DNA from: Chara braunii
Lineage: Eukaryota; Streptophyta; Charophyceae; Charales; Characeae
Assembly: GCA_003427395.1 (NCBI GenBank)
Contig: BFEA01000215.1
Location: 2,152,370 to 2,203,670, forward strand
DNA length: 51,301 nt
Direction of reading: 5' to 3'
Made by a program: the position numbers and the translations under genes. Positions 1 through 10,856 of this stretch are shown here, one piece after another. The notes beneath the pieces were generated by a model. It ran no database searches. It was not told the DNA's origin and saw only the letters and a program-made list of their open reading frames with translations. How positions within the stretch are numbered: position 1 is the first letter of the stretch; each line of letters opens with the position of its first letter.

Positions 1-648
1 CCCCCGGGAAAGTTATGTTTGACGGCCCCAGGCGCTGCAGGTGGTCTGTTTGAGGCCGATTCTTGGTCCGACTGCACGGAAACCCGACCAAGGGGTTGCC
101 CAGCCAGGCAGCCTAGGTGCCGTTCCTGGCACAATAGGGTGGCTCGTAACCTAAATGCGATGTGCCATACTGTGTATAGACAGGATATCAGCATACGAGA
201 ATAAAATGGGAAGCACAGCCCTATACTCCTAGATGAGATCGTCGATGGCCGGGGTCAGTCTAATGACAAGCTTACGTCACCATCCAATGGACAGTTTGGA
301 TGCCCGGGGTCAGTCTAATGACAAGCTAAGTGGGTTTCTTTTCTTGTTTTTTATAAATTTCACCGGGAGGCCATTAGGCTCACCAATTCAGGTTCCGCCG
401 CGTTGGTTGTTTAAGAGATTGCTCGTTTCCTTTCATTTCTTCTTTCTCTTCGTCGAAGGTAAGAACCCAACAACTCTCCTTCCCTTGCAAAGCTTGAAAT
501 GCCTCTCCGTACCTTTGAACTTGGGACATTGGGACATCATTGGCACGTTGCAAAAAGAAAATGGGCCGAACCAAATCCAACCCTCGAGAGGTAACGAACA
601 TCATGCTTCCTCCAAATCTTTGAAATGTCTACTCTTTGTGCGTCTCTC
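1..648. other. No gene seen; downstream flank of the NOP9-like sequence
   Basis: I see no recognisable coding sequence. A short phrase starting GGGGTCAGTCTAATGACAAG occurs twice, near 250 and 306, about 56 bp apart. If the TAG at 649-651 is ignored, the NOP9-like frame runs on about 16 codons to a TGA near 602. Confidence 0.4.
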
Positions 649-3600
649 CTACGACATCACAAACTGTGCTTTTCTCCTCTTCGTCAGAAATGTCTTTCCC
701 TCCTTTGCCGACGTATCTTTGCTACTACGCTTCTTGGGACCTTTCAAGCTCTGAATGGCCGACACAATCTTGCTCATGGAGGCATCAACTCCAGTATTCT
801 TCCGGGTTGTTTCCTTCACGTCGATATCTTCCTCTTCCCTTTCTGCTTCCTTGGACATTGGCCCCTCGCTCTGCTGAATGCTCCTACCTTTCTTCTTCGT
901 TGGACTCCAGTGCTCGCTCGTTCTACCAGAAGTCGTCACATGATCAGCACTGCGACCACCTTCATCCACAGAGCGATTAACACCTTCGTGAAGTCCCCTT
1001 TTCGCGTGCTTCCTCGAAAAGAGCATCTCAATTTCGTCTTTGCGAGATGATGGTTCTCTCCATCTCATCTGCTGCTTGCCTAATGTCGTCGACTTCCTCA
1101 TTGCCATCATCCGGATTGTGATGCTTCCCCTCAGCCTTCCCTGAAACTTTTTTCGATGTGCCCACAGTGTCTCGGTCATCTCTACCCCTCGCCTCAATGG
1201 TCGCTGATGGCTGTGAAGTCGACTGTTTGAAATGTTTACTCTTCGCTCCGAGCCGACTCGTCATTTCCTGGAGTGTGGAATCTTCATCCAAATTTGAAAC
1301 CTGCCTCATCTTGACTTCCTCTTCAGGCATATCAACATCATTTCTCTTCCTTTTAGCACCCCCGCTCTTACCCTCTTCCCACTGCCTTGATAAGGGGTTC
1401 ACAATACCCTCTCCTTGGAGGACCTCGCCTGCCAATTGCACTGCAGTCCCTGCTCCCATGGGAACGGCGCCCCCATCGGACCGGAAAAGATCCACAAATG
1501 CCTGCCATGACTTTTTCCTTGGTCATCTGATGTGTGTGCCAGCCCTGCGGTTGCGCTGCATACTCCTGGGCGCTACACTTGTTCAGCAGAATGCTACCGT
1601 ACGATGTCCGACTGAGCGCAGACTGTACCTGTGCAAGCTCGGCGGCAATCATCTCCTTCTGCTTCATATCGCCAGTGAAATAGCACCTCTTCACACAGTG
1701 AGACCCCGCCGGGACTGCTGCCAACTCCCCAAAGTGCCCCTTCAATTCCGCAATGACATTACCTTTTGATTTCTGTGGCGCTCCACTCTTGAGGTAGGCC
1801 TCGAGAACTCTGCTCCCTCCAGGATCGCGTGCTGTGGCCTTCAGAATGTCAGGCCCTAGCCGCTCGATGGCATCCAAGAACACCTGACAACACTCTGGCG
1901 GACACTGGAATACAGATTGCAGAATCACGCATCCCATCACCCACATGAGCGGAACCTCTTCCATCCTCCAGACAAGCCACCCTCATCCTCTGCATCATAA
2001 TCATTGCCCAAATGCTTCATCGGCGTCTTCCTTTTCTTCTTCTTCTTCTTCTTTGACTTCCAGCTTCCATCATCATATCCGCAATCGCCATACCAGAGGA
2101 GTTTCAGCACCAAATCATTGGCTGCCTAAGGAGCGAGCGACGGAGGTATCGTGCACGGAAACACAGATGGATCCGCCTTACCGAGCGCATGCGATAGGGC
2201 TTTGCACACCTCGCGCTGCTTCACGCGATACCTCCCACAAGCAGCCAACAGTGCTACAACGACCCCTGCGCATCGTGCAAGACCAGGTCACCGAAACGGC
2301 TCTCCAGCTCTTCCATCATCATGCTCACTTGTCCTGAGTGCCTTGCACATGCGATCAACATATGTACCACAAAGTTTGCGCGGGGATGAAGAGCAAGAGT
2401 GACCAACTACCCGTGGAAGAAACGAAGGAAGATCTCCAAGAAGAGAGCGTCTGACACCAGTTTCAAAATCGCCTCCACCACATGACTTCCAGACATATCT
2501 CGCACCATATCTCGAACAAGTTCGGCATCTGTTCCTTCCAATTGCCGCCCCTCGACGGAGCTGGAGAGGTGCTCCTGCGACCCCCGGCTCAGAATGAGGA
2601 CAACAACACGGAGAACTGTCATCTTGTTGCCGCCCGCCTCAACGCCACCCCCAGGAGTATTAGCGCCATTGGAGACCGCATCGACTGCAAACAACAAAAC
2701 TCGCAAAGCAGGTGCAGCGTGCACATCCATGCACAAAGAGTCGATCTTCGGTGCGATCTTCTGCATTACCTTGTCTACTAGTGCTTTAAGAAGCAAGGGG
2801 TAAGCTATTTCTGTTCACGTACCTCCCAAGCCTTTCTGAGCATGGTGTAGTTTTGCTGCGAGGCCAGCGAAGGTGCTCTCTTTCGGCTTTCTGCCACGCC
2901 CATGTGCATCACCGTCCCTGTCGCTATTTTCACAAATCAACAGCTGGATCGAAGTCCTCAGCACGTGCAATCCGTACTTGTTGCTGATGAGCCACTCAGC
3001 GGAGTCTCCCAACTTGTTGCACAAGAGCTCCAGCATAGCAACAAGCTTTGCCCTATGGTTCTCCGCCTTCCGCTTTTCCTTGGCCTTGGCTGTCTGCGAT
3101 ATCTACAATGTGGATGACACAAGCGCTCGCAAGAATGTCTCAACAACATCGGAAGAGCATGCATTCAACGACATTTGCACCCATCCCGATTGCAAAGCGG
3201 GCTCATCGGCTAACAAGTGCGAATGTGGCAGCCCCCTTCTCAGCTCTGTGCGGAGTCCGAATTCGACCAGCTCGGTCGGTTCGACACAGGAAAGTACAAG
3301 CTCCAATACTCGGCTGCAATGCCGGTCACAAGCCATGACAAGCTCGGAGCCCTTCGTCTCTTCCAGGGCTTTTGCGCACCCCCCCCCCGGCTGCTCCTCT
3401 TCATCTTCAAGGACCCCCGACGGGCCAACGAGCGTACCCACCTCTAGAAAATATATGTGTATCTGCGTGGGCTCCTCCTCCATAGAACTTGCTACCATCT
3501 GGTCCATTCCCATGGGCATGGTCTCTTTGAACACCATGCCACTCATGGTCCTGTTCCACGCTCCAAGTCCAGCCGCCTTCAGTTGCCTCACCACTGTGCC

Positions 3601-3753
3601 CTCTACTATCGATCTCACTCTGCTCCCGCATCTTCTGATGGTAGGAGCCAGGCACATGTGCAGAATGATGGGCATTCCACTTGTGTTGCGACTGATGAAC
3701 TTGCACCTCACCACCCCGTTGTCTGCCGTACCCAAACTCTCCTCCATCTTCAT
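649..3753 (-). pseudogene. NOP9: NOP9/APUM23-like nucleolar Pumilio protein, disrupted
   Basis: NOP9 (plant APUM23) is a nucleolar RNA-binding protein with Pumilio-type helical repeats that acts in small-subunit pre-rRNA processing. Read right to left, the translated pieces follow the plant family order: ALEETKG (about 3380), a repeat around YGLHVLR (2960), a repeat around GSHVVEAILK (2480), ANFVVHMLIA (2350), VMGCVILQ (1920), GHFGEL and a GSH-VKRCYF repeat (1710), then a Lys-rich tail with DEIEMLF (1025) and a SAIQSLKG end near 700. The reading is almost collinear with the protein, so introns are few or absent. It is broken by in-frame TAG (3103-3105), TGA (2815-2817), TAG (2407-2409) and TAG (2126-2128), and by frame changes near 2263-2266, 1940-1942, 1512-1516 and between about 1035 and 1190. 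The start is uncertain; the first usable Met of the main frame is at 3753. Homology is confident. Pseudogene (perhaps a retrocopy) versus damaged assembly of a real gene is open. Confidence 0.72.
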
Positions 3754-4600
3754 CAGGCAACACGTCAGAGCGACACTACGGCCTCATACAATCCCCCCGC
3801 CCCTTCTTTGCCCTGGCTAAGTAATTCCTCTCTCTCTCTCTCTCCCCCCCCTTCTCCACCTTCCAGCTACCCACTGTCAATTCAGCAGCTCAACCTGCCA
3901 ATCGTTGAGAACTCACATGAGAGGGTTACCAGAGTTTGCGAAGGCTAACAACGCACACACACACACCATTCCATGCACTCACGGCACGCACATACATGTG
4001 ATTGCGGTCAGATGCATCCAGGTCTGGTCGTGATTGCAGTCAGATACATTAAGGAAAGTGGTCATGTGACCATCCCTCATATGGCATGCATGATCCATAC
4101 ATCATCAACCGAGCATATAAACTCAACGGAGCAAAAGGAGTTCTCATAGGCTATAAATAGACGCGCATATATCCATCATCATCATCATCATTCCAGGCAC
4201 CTGTACACCGCAACTCGTACACAAGCTACTGGATGAACAGTTAAAAACAGATGTGCATATCCACCATCATCATTCCATGCACCTGTACACCACGATTGAT
4301 ACATAACGCCGAGAAAGAATTTGAAAAAAAAAAGAAAAAAGAAAAAAGAAAGAAAGAAAAAACTGCATGGACGCCACGACTCATACACGAGCGCCAGGAC
4401 GGCAGACCCTAAATTTGCAAAACCTAATTTTCTGGTCCCCGAATAAATCCATCCGTCCCCTAGATTCATGCTTCCCTTTCATGTAACCTAGCTACTACAT
4501 CCACGTTTTTCTTATCATGGACCTACCATCAAAGGGTTTCACCCAGTTCGCTCAACATCGCAGATACCAGGACTCGATCCCCTGACCATCCCTAGCCCAC
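3754..4600. other. Upstream flank of the NOP9-like sequence; simple repeats
   Basis: No gene seen. It holds a short CT run with C homopolymers (about 3828-3852), an AC run near 3955-3966, and a loosely duplicated block built around CATCATCATTCCA...GCACCTGTACACC (about 4170-4215 and 4260-4300). An A-rich stretch lies at 4322-4360. The 5' end and promoter of the NOP9-like sequence would fall here if it ever had its own; I cannot assign them. Confidence 0.4.
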
Positions 4601-4705
4601 TGTATAGTTGACCGTTGACCCTGTATAGTTGACCGTTGACCCTGTATAGTTGACCGTTGACCCTGTATAGTTGACCGTTGACCCTGTATAGTTGACCGTT
4701 GACCC
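4601..4705. repeat. 21-bp tandem repeat, five perfect units, ten TTGACC cores
   Basis: Five consecutive identical 21-bp units begin at 4601, 4622, 4643, 4664 and 4685. Each unit reads TGTATAG followed by TTGACCG and TTGACCC, so the array carries ten TTGACC hexamers on the plus strand. TTGAC(C/T) is the W-box core bound by plant WRKY transcription factors. More TTGACC or GTCAAC words lie just downstream (4854-4872). Whether the array is regulatory or an ordinary minisatellite cannot be told from sequence. Confidence 0.9.
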
Positions 4706-5441
4706 TCTGTGCTTTGAACTTGCGACCTGTCCCAAAAACCGTGTACAACTGTTTTGTGTGTGCAGCTTGGGTCGTCTGGATTTGATCCGTAGATTAGTTG
4801 TTTAGAAGTCTTAAGGGTCGTCTGCAAGTTTCCTAAAATGGGAAATCTACAGTTGACCTTTCGAAACGTCAACTGACCCCTTCGTCCTCCTCTGAAAGGT
4901 CAGTAGGTCGTGGCTAGAGTGGTGCTCAAAGAGTTAACTTGGCCTCTCGCAGGTTGAAAGGGCAGTCCGTCGATCTCTGAAAGGTCAGGAGTCCCAAGTC
5001 AACACCGAAGGGGCAAGTGAAAGGGAAGCCCCAGTCCAGTCCGTTTCGCAGCAAGTACCAGAGTGGGACTGCACATCTTGAGGGCCCGGGACATCGGGCA
5101 GAGGCCCAGACCGCCAAACGAAACAGTATAAATAAAGAGGCAGCGATCAGTCATTCATTCGTTATCGGGGGAACTACACGGAAGCGCTGCTCGAGTGACT
5201 TGTGCGCTGAGTTCACCGGTGGTCAGCAAGAGAGCCCGAGGGTGGAAGAGGATAAGCGGCCATAGCCACTAGAGAGGAGGAAGACGACAGCGGCTATGCC
5301 ACAACCGCCAGCGTGACGAGTTCGTAGTTAGCGTGTGTGTACGTGTGCAGACATTCAGGGTAGATCCAAGTGTTCTGTGCGTACGTACGTGCGTGTGAGT
5401 GTGTCTGACGGTGGATACAGTGTTCGGGTGGGAATTCCAGA
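4706..5441. other. No gene seen; TTGACC-rich tail and GT-rich DNA
   Basis: Directly after the W-box-like array the sequence keeps several GTTGACC, GTCAAC and AAAGGTCAG words (4854-4990). The rest is unremarkable apart from the TATA-like word at 5127 and a GTGTGT/GTACGT-rich stretch (5330-5410). No open frame here resembles a known protein. Confidence 0.35.
5127..5134 (+). promoter_or_regulatory. TATA-box-like sequence TATAAATA
   Basis: TATAAATA sits in a moderately GC-rich context, followed by AAGAGGCAGC. It could be the core promoter of an undetected transcript or a decayed LTR promoter. No recognisable product lies downstream. Confidence 0.2.
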
Positions 5442-5536
5442 CTGGCGCTCAGACGCCATAGCCATCAGATGTGACAAGTTGTTTTGAGCTGGCGCTCAGA
5501 CGCCATAGCCATGAGATGTGACAAGTTTGGTTTGAG
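5442..5536 (+). repeat. Two tandem copies of a 47-bp unit
   Basis: The unit starts CTGGCGCTCAGACGCCATAG and ends with GATGTGACAAGTT plus a short T/G tail. Copies start at 5442 and 5489 and differ at very few positions. The word GGCGCTCAGACGCC is itself nearly palindromic. Confidence 0.85.
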
Positions 5537-5904
5537 CTGAGTTCCTGCCGATGGCCATATCTCTGAGTTGAGAGTTTTTTTGTGTGGGCGCCCACACTGG
5601 GCCATCTCAAGTCTGTGTTGCTGATTCTGCGTCCGTGGAAGTTTCTGTTGACATTGCCAGCTGCATGTATGCATGTTGCAACCATAGCGTATAGGTCTGC
5701 TCCTGAGCCACAATGCTGCAGAGATGCAGACGGATAGAAAGCTCGGAAAAGAGAGGTAAGCGCATCCTCATTTTGACTGTATCGGGACGATGGTCTGAAT
5801 ACATTCATTGTCAGGGTGCGTTGGGGGAAGATGGTAGCCCATTATCGTATCCGTGAAAAAATGGGTCCGCTCACCCGCATGGGCATCTAAAAGTACTTAC
5901 CCTC

Positions 5905-6870
5905 CCCCCCCCCAATAGAACGCTCCATCATTATTACTGTATCTACTATCTAGACTAAAAGTTGCACCCAATACAGCTATAAAATCGGGCGGTCTTTTTT
6001 TATGGTTGAAAACTTGCGCTGAAAAAAAAACGGTAGTAGAACTTCTATAGAAGACAGTAGAACTCTCCTCGTCTGACTGTGCTGTTTCTTCTTCTTCTTC
6101 TTCTTCTTCTTCTTCTTCTTCTTCTTCTTCTTCTTCTTCTTCTTTTTTTTTTTTTTTTTTTTTTGTGAATGGGGTGGTTCTTAGCATCGAATGGTTGTAG
6201 TCTTGACCTTCTAACGGTGGTACTTCTTCTGGTCATCACTTTCCAAATAAGGAAATTGTGGTCAGGTGGGTCATAACTGACCAGTGTTGCAAGCCTAGCA
6301 CTTTTTTTTTCTTTCCTTTTCGGCACAGGTAGGTCTTCGTGGTCTGGCTGGGGTCTAGCCCCCTAAAGCTGGTTCGTTGATCCTCTTCTTCTCCCGGCGC
6401 CGCCCCCTCCCTTCCCCCCTTCACAACACTCCCTCGTTGCCGGTTGCAACGTCTAGCAGCTTCTGATCATCACTGTCCCAATAAGGAAACTGCCGTCAGG
6501 TGGTCACAACTGACACGTCTCGCCAGCTTACCACACACATTCATTGCCTACCTTCTTCACCCAAACACAACGTACGGTCATTACTGCTGTACTTAGAAAT
6601 TTAGACTGAAAGAGATTCCCCAAATACAGCAAGAATGACCGTACGATGTACATTGTTGTATTCGGGTGCAGATGGTAGTTGGGGTCTATAGAGCCCTCCT
6701 ACAGATGGTTGGTTGATTTTTCTCTCCCTCCCTGTGTCCCAACCTTCCCCCGTTCCAGGATGTAACGTCTACCTTCTTCCGCTGAATAGAATGTATGGTC
6801 ATTTTCGCTGCATCTGGACTGGCATGCGAGCCAAATACGCCCATAATGACCGTGCATTCTATTCGGGGGA
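5905..6870. repeat. Cluster of small foldback elements (three related sites)
   Basis: Three sites share the theme (AATAGAA)...GGTCATT...GCTGTA...inverted return. The clearest are 6571-6645 (21-bp arms, two mismatches, inner words GGTCATTACTGC and AGAATGACC) and 6784-6864 (20-bp arms starting GAATAGAATG, two mismatches). A degenerate third lies at about 5915-5985. CTACCTTCTTC and GGGGGAAGA-like words flank the arms. The structure fits short MITE or foldback copies inserted near one another. No protein is encoded. Confidence 0.55.
6087..6163 (+). repeat. TTC microsatellite followed by a T run
   Basis: A (TTC)n run from about 6087 to 6141 passes directly into a T homopolymer. It generates long Glu- and Arg-rich spurious frames on the minus strand. 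Confidence 0.95.
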
Positions 6871-7186
6871 AGACGGTACCAGAAGGAGTTCTTCTGGTCT
6901 GAAGACAACTCCCATGTTTTTCCTTGCTTACCCTTCCCCCCCCCCTCCCCCCTCCTTGATGGTGGTCTAAGCTCTTCCCTTTCAGATGACATATAACTAT
7001 AGGACAGGTCACGTGGGTTGTGGGGTAGCATGGTCGCACTTTAATGGGCTGACTGTCCCTTGGCCTCATTTCTCTCTTTTTTTTTTTGCCTCATTTCTCT
7101 CTTTTTTTTTTTCTTTCTTTCTTTTTTTTGGGTCTCATTTCGACTTCTCTGATGAGTACTGAAATGGATGTCCCAGAGGCCACCCG

Positions 7187-7262
7187 GCCTGTGTGGCTGA
7201 ATGGTATATACACATGTACCCCTCTGTTAATGAGCAGATCAGGACTTCAAATCCTGATGGAA
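7187..7262 (+). repeat. tRNA-like sequence, possible SINE head
   Basis: A box A-like GTGGCTGAATGG (7192-7203) is followed about 35-40 nt later by a T-arm-like CAGGA-CTTCAAA-TCCTG hairpin (about 7240-7256) resembling box B. I cannot fold a convincing acceptor stem, so this is more likely a tRNA-derived repeat head than a functional tRNA. Confidence 0.3.
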
Positions 7263-7364
7263 TCAGATGGAAATAATAATGTCACGGGGTACGCCTCTGT
7301 TAAAACAAAACAGACGTACCCGTGCCTTACAGGACCCGCCCAATTTGTCATCTGAGAGTTGATA

Positions 7365-7527
7365 GGTTAACATGGCTTAACATGGGTGGGTTAACATGGC
7401 TTAACATGGGTGGGTTAACATGGCTTAACATGGGTGGGTACACATGGCTTAAGATGGGTGGGTTAACATGGGTGGGTTAACATGGGTGGGTTAACATGGG
7501 TTAACATGGGTGGGTAGACAGGGGTTG
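7365..7527 (+). repeat. Tandem repeat of GGTTAACATGG(C/G)TTAACATGGGT type
   Basis: About seven imperfect units of 14-26 bp built from the words GGTTAACATGG, CTTAACATGGG and TGGG. The first three units are the long form; later ones are shortened. No coding potential seen. Confidence 0.9.
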
Positions 7528-8482
7528 ACTTGGGTCTCACTCCTGAGTGGTAAAAGAATTTGTAGTCATTTTCGCTCGTTTTGTCTTTCTTTTTACCTTT
7601 TTTCCCCGCCCTCAAAATTCAGATTCCATTACTTCATCAATTCAGAGGCCAGGGTCCTCGACATTACTCCCGGTTCAGAAATACGGGTATATGGAAACCT
7701 CATCCAGCTTATAACTTATATAGCTTACAGGCCGAAAAGACCTGTTAAGCCTGCAGGTCTTTTCTACAGACCAAGCAGCAGCTCTTGGATGCAAAACTCC
7801 CCCACGTGGCTAAGACTACTCTGTGTGTCTACAACTGCTACGGTACACTTGCTACCCTATAAAGGACTGCCAACCCTAACAACCATACACCTGCACTACG
7901 GCTGGTGTCATAGACGGTACCCTCCTTTAAATCCTATTCAACTGAAGGGCGAGAAAGTGGCCACCGCCAACTACCAAAATCCTATTCAACTGTTCAACAG
8001 CCTTAAACCGCATGTACACGGCCCCAGCCTTGCAGAAAGTTTTTTGTCGCCACAAGCAAAACTCGGAGGGGCTGTGCGGCATGGGGCGCCATTGAAAAAA
8101 AAAATTGGCGCCCTCCGAAGTGGTGCGGGTTTCGTGCTGACACCCGCGGGCTGATGTGTGGTGTACTGGTGCTTAAAACCACCAGTACAGCCGAGGCTAA
8201 ACGGACGAGCCTGAATTTGAATTTGAATTTTCCCGAGCCTAAAAGCTACCAGCACCCCAGCTTGGAAAATGGAGGGTGGTACCGGTACCGCCCACTTTGG
8301 AACTGAGCAGTGGCGACACTTGTGTGTACAAAGAATCAAGTTAGGTGCCATATCATCCATTGAATGTAGATAGAATGCAAATCTCTGGGAGTTGGGAATG
8401 AATGCAGATAGAATGCGAATCTATGGAAGTAGTACATGAATGTGGTCAGAATGTCAGACATGATACCGAAAGGTGGGGAGGA
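7528..8482. other. No gene seen; small palindromes
   Basis: An open frame at 7510-8154 has no recognisable protein features. A hairpin with 10-bp arms TGTACTGGTG and CACCAGTACA lies around 8166-8193, and GGTACCGGTACC (a perfect palindrome) at about 8277-8289. A duplicated block built around GAATG(T/C)AGATAGAATGC is at about 8362-8420. Confidence 0.35.
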
Positions 8483-8600
8483 AATACTCACACTGAATCT
8501 TTTCGGCCTCTAGGGCCTCCGCCGTACCACACACCAAACCACAACACACCCAGCAAACAAAATAAACGAAGAAAAGTGAGACGTGGTTAGTGTGAGTATT
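8483..8600. mobile_element. 118-bp MITE-like element, TIR AATACTCACACT
   Basis: The ends are perfect 12-bp inverted repeats: AATACTCACACT at 8483-8494 and AGTGTGAGTATT at 8589-8600. The same terminal word (TACTCACAC) starts a similar-sized element at 50076 and occurs singly at about 10860 and 11675. The interior is non-coding. I could not define the target-site duplication. The transposase superfamily is unknown. Confidence 0.5.
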
Positions 8601-8741
8601 AAAAAAAAAACAAAAAACTATGCCCTCAGAATTCTCGAGCAGGCAGGAGCTCAAGAGACAGGAGAAGACCCGGAAAAAAAAAAAAAAAAAAGAGACAGGA
8701 GAAGACGAGAGACGGCCAACCATACCTACATCTTCACGGGT

Positions 8742-8928
8742 GAGGTCGCCCTAGCAAAGAGGTTTGGATTGGATCAAGCTCCTGAATCTGGACGTGTTTT
8801 ATGCAGAGATGCAGAAATAATGCAGAATGCATCTCTGCTGTTCAATTTCTCCATTATCGGCACCTCTCCACAAAAACGTCCAGATTCAGGCATTCAGTCC
8901 AATCCTCTTTGCTAGTGGGACCTCGCCC
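8742..8928. mobile_element. Foldback element, ~190 bp, copy A
   Basis: The left arm starts GAGGTCGCCCTAGCAAAGAG and runs through CTCCTGAATCTGGACGTG; the right arm is its imperfect inverse, from ACGTCCAGATTCAGGCATTC to CTCTTTGCTAGTGGGACCTC. A further inner palindrome involves GCAGAGATGCAGAA and TGCATCTCTGC. Related hairpins occur in both big LTRs (31531-31692 and 38690-38850). It is non-coding and fits a foldback MITE. A hairpin RNA precursor is possible but unproven. Confidence 0.6.
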
Positions 8929-8987
8929 CAGACGTGAGGAGGGCCTAAGGACTCGCTTGGCTCTGTTTTTTTTTTTTTTTTTTTTTT

Positions 8988-9243
8988 TTAAATACCCGCT
9001 TGATTCAGTACTGTCAGAGTAAAACCAAGGTTGATTGGTCAGCTCCCTCCTCCTACGGGTGCTNGCCCACCGGCCCAGTCATTGCATCTGCATTTTGCAT
9101 AACTTTCCGGTTGTTTTTTTTTTAATACCCGCTTGATTCAGTACTGTCAGAGTAAAACCAAGGTTGATTGGTCAGCTCCCTCCTCCTACGGGTGCTGGCC
9201 CATCGGCCCAGTCATTGCATCTGCATTTTGCATAACTTTCCGT
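8988..9243 (+). repeat. ~130-bp tandem duplication (one copy contains N)
   Basis: The block from TACCCGCTTGATTCAGTACT to GCATAACTTTCCG occurs twice in tandem, starting near 8993 and 9126, almost identical, each preceded by a T run. The first copy has an N at 9064. A true tandem duplication and an assembly stutter at the T run are both possible. Confidence 0.85.
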
Positions 9244-9954
9244 CCAGATACAGCGATAATCACCGCCAGCATTTGTATGGCTTGGATCCCACAATATTTA
9301 GTAGGGATACTTTCGTGAAAAAGAAGAAACCCCACACTTTTCCGCGGTGAGCGGACAGGGAAAATAATTCGGCTGTTTCTTCTCTGGGCCCCCTTCGTGG
9401 CAGCATGGGAGAGAGTCGTCGATGGTTTCCTGAACGAATTTCCAAAAGCTCCTGACCCCTATCCCCTCCCCCTGAAAGTAGGTGCCTGTGCAAAATTGGC
9501 TTTTCTCGTTTTTCTGTTGTCGGTTCATGGTCTTCGTTGGCCTTTGGATGTCCGTAGATGGCGGTGGGACGGAGTGCATGTCGGCAAAATTTGTGGAGAA
9601 GTGCCTTCCCCGTCCGGCCCATGGGATCCAAATTCGTTCTTACGAACCCGTTGCCGTGGACACGACTTTCAGGGTACTTTTCCGACCTTTCTTCATAACG
9701 GACTGTGGGATCCGAGCCTATGGGGTGGACCCCACGCGCCGGCGGCAGGAAAATCAGTATGGCCACAAAAAACGTCCGACTGAGGGTCTCATCCCACAGT
9801 ACTTACGGTAAGTAAAAAGTCGTGTTTTGCCAGATCCCACATGATTCCGCAGACTAGGGCGGTGGCCGCAGCTTAGGAGGCAAGTAGAAACGTTTGAAGT
9901 CGTGGCGGTCGGGGAATGATCGACGCCGAAAAAGATTGAGAGCCTCGTTCCACC
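9244..9954. other. No gene seen
   Basis: Several overlapping open frames on both strands but none with recognisable domains. Near 9782 the words TGAGGGTCTCATCCCACA and ACTTACG appear; they recur inverted at about 10822-10856, so this end may be the left arm of a ~1.07-kb element. Confidence 0.3.
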
Positions 9955-10856
9955 CCACTTGAGTTCAAGTGCGACGCGAAAAATCATCGTTCCACCCCGC
10001 CCTAGAGAAATGCTTTTTTGTTTTCACATTTTGCATCTCAAGTGCCCGCTCTTGAAACTCAAGTGCAGCCCAGGCAAAATTGCACTTCAGTTCAAGTCAC
10101 CTCCCGGAGGTGCCTTGAGTTCAAGAGCTACCCTTGGGTTTCAGCCGCGGGTGCAGGTTTTTTTCTTTTTCTTTTTCTTTTACGCCCCGCCTTCCTGGTT
10201 CACGGCATGTCCTTTTTGCAGTCCAGTGAGCAACGGCTACCGGTGGCGGTACCGGGTGCCAGCAGTGGAACTGTTGAGGCGGACATATTCAAGGCCGGGT
10301 GCCGGCCTACTGGATCNAAANCCCGCCGGTGGGTCTCCGCACAATGGGGAGCCAGGGTGTTTTTCTTTCAAGTGCGACATTTTCAAATTTGGTCTCTAGT
10401 GTGCATGAAACGAGGAGGAGGCATAGTGCAAATTAATCAAGATTTCGCGATTAGGGCGCACTTGAAACTCAAGAGTTCTCAAGTGGTGTGGAACGAGGCT
10501 CTGAGGGAAACTGGAAGAGAACCGGGCCCGTACCCTGCAGTGAAAAAGAAGGTTGGTTTATTTTTTTTTTTTTGTCAATTTTTCTTGTGTCTGTTTGGTT
10601 GGCGTGGTTTGTCCATGGTCCGTTCGACATGGCAGGCACCAGTGAGGGTGTCCGTTTGACGCGGACAAGTTTTGGAAAGTTTTGGAAACAACCCGCTACC
10701 CACCCAACAAAATGTGCCGCTACACATGTCAAACCTCCACTGATTGCGGTTCTGTGGGGTCCCCGTTTTCTTCCCGTTTTCTTTTAGGGAGCGGACCCAG
10801 CTTTTTCGTTTCTTTTACAGATTCTCAATGCGTAAGTCGTGTGGGATGAGACCCTG
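9782..10856. mobile_element. Possible ~1.07-kb element with inverted ends
   Basis: The left end holds TGAGGGTCTCATCCCACA then TACTTACG; the right end holds the inverse, CGTAAGTCGTGTGGGATGAG then ACCCTGA. About 27 bp match with few mismatches. The interior contains a cluster of CTTGAAACTCAAG-type words (9955-10480) and no recognisable transposase. Ns at 10317 and 10321 show a weak assembly. Confidence 0.35.
9955..10485. repeat. Cluster of CTTGAAA / TTCAAG palindromic words (array 1)
   Basis: Words such as CACTTGAGTTCAAGTGC, CTCTTGAAACTCAAGTGC, TTGAGTTCAAGAGC, TTTCAAGTGC and CACTTGAAACTCAAGAG recur. A second array of the same words lies at 47910-48362. No protein is seen. Confidence 0.5.

Noticed and set aside
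2126-2181. A 56-nt GT...AG interval on the minus strand of the NOP9-like sequence that would remove the TAG at 2126
   Set aside because: The joined exons would be out of frame and run into a TGA at once; it is also short for a plant-lineage intron. A 39-nt interval at the 2815 stop does keep frame but is too short to accept.
649-3753. Reassigned genetic code (TAG as glutamine, as in some ulvophyte algae) to explain the in-frame TAGs
   Set aside because: An in-frame TGA and several frameshifts are also present, which code change cannot explain, and no other gene in the window supports reassignment.
4601-4705. CRISPR-like array
   Set aside because: Units are directly adjacent with no spacers, and the context is eukaryotic.
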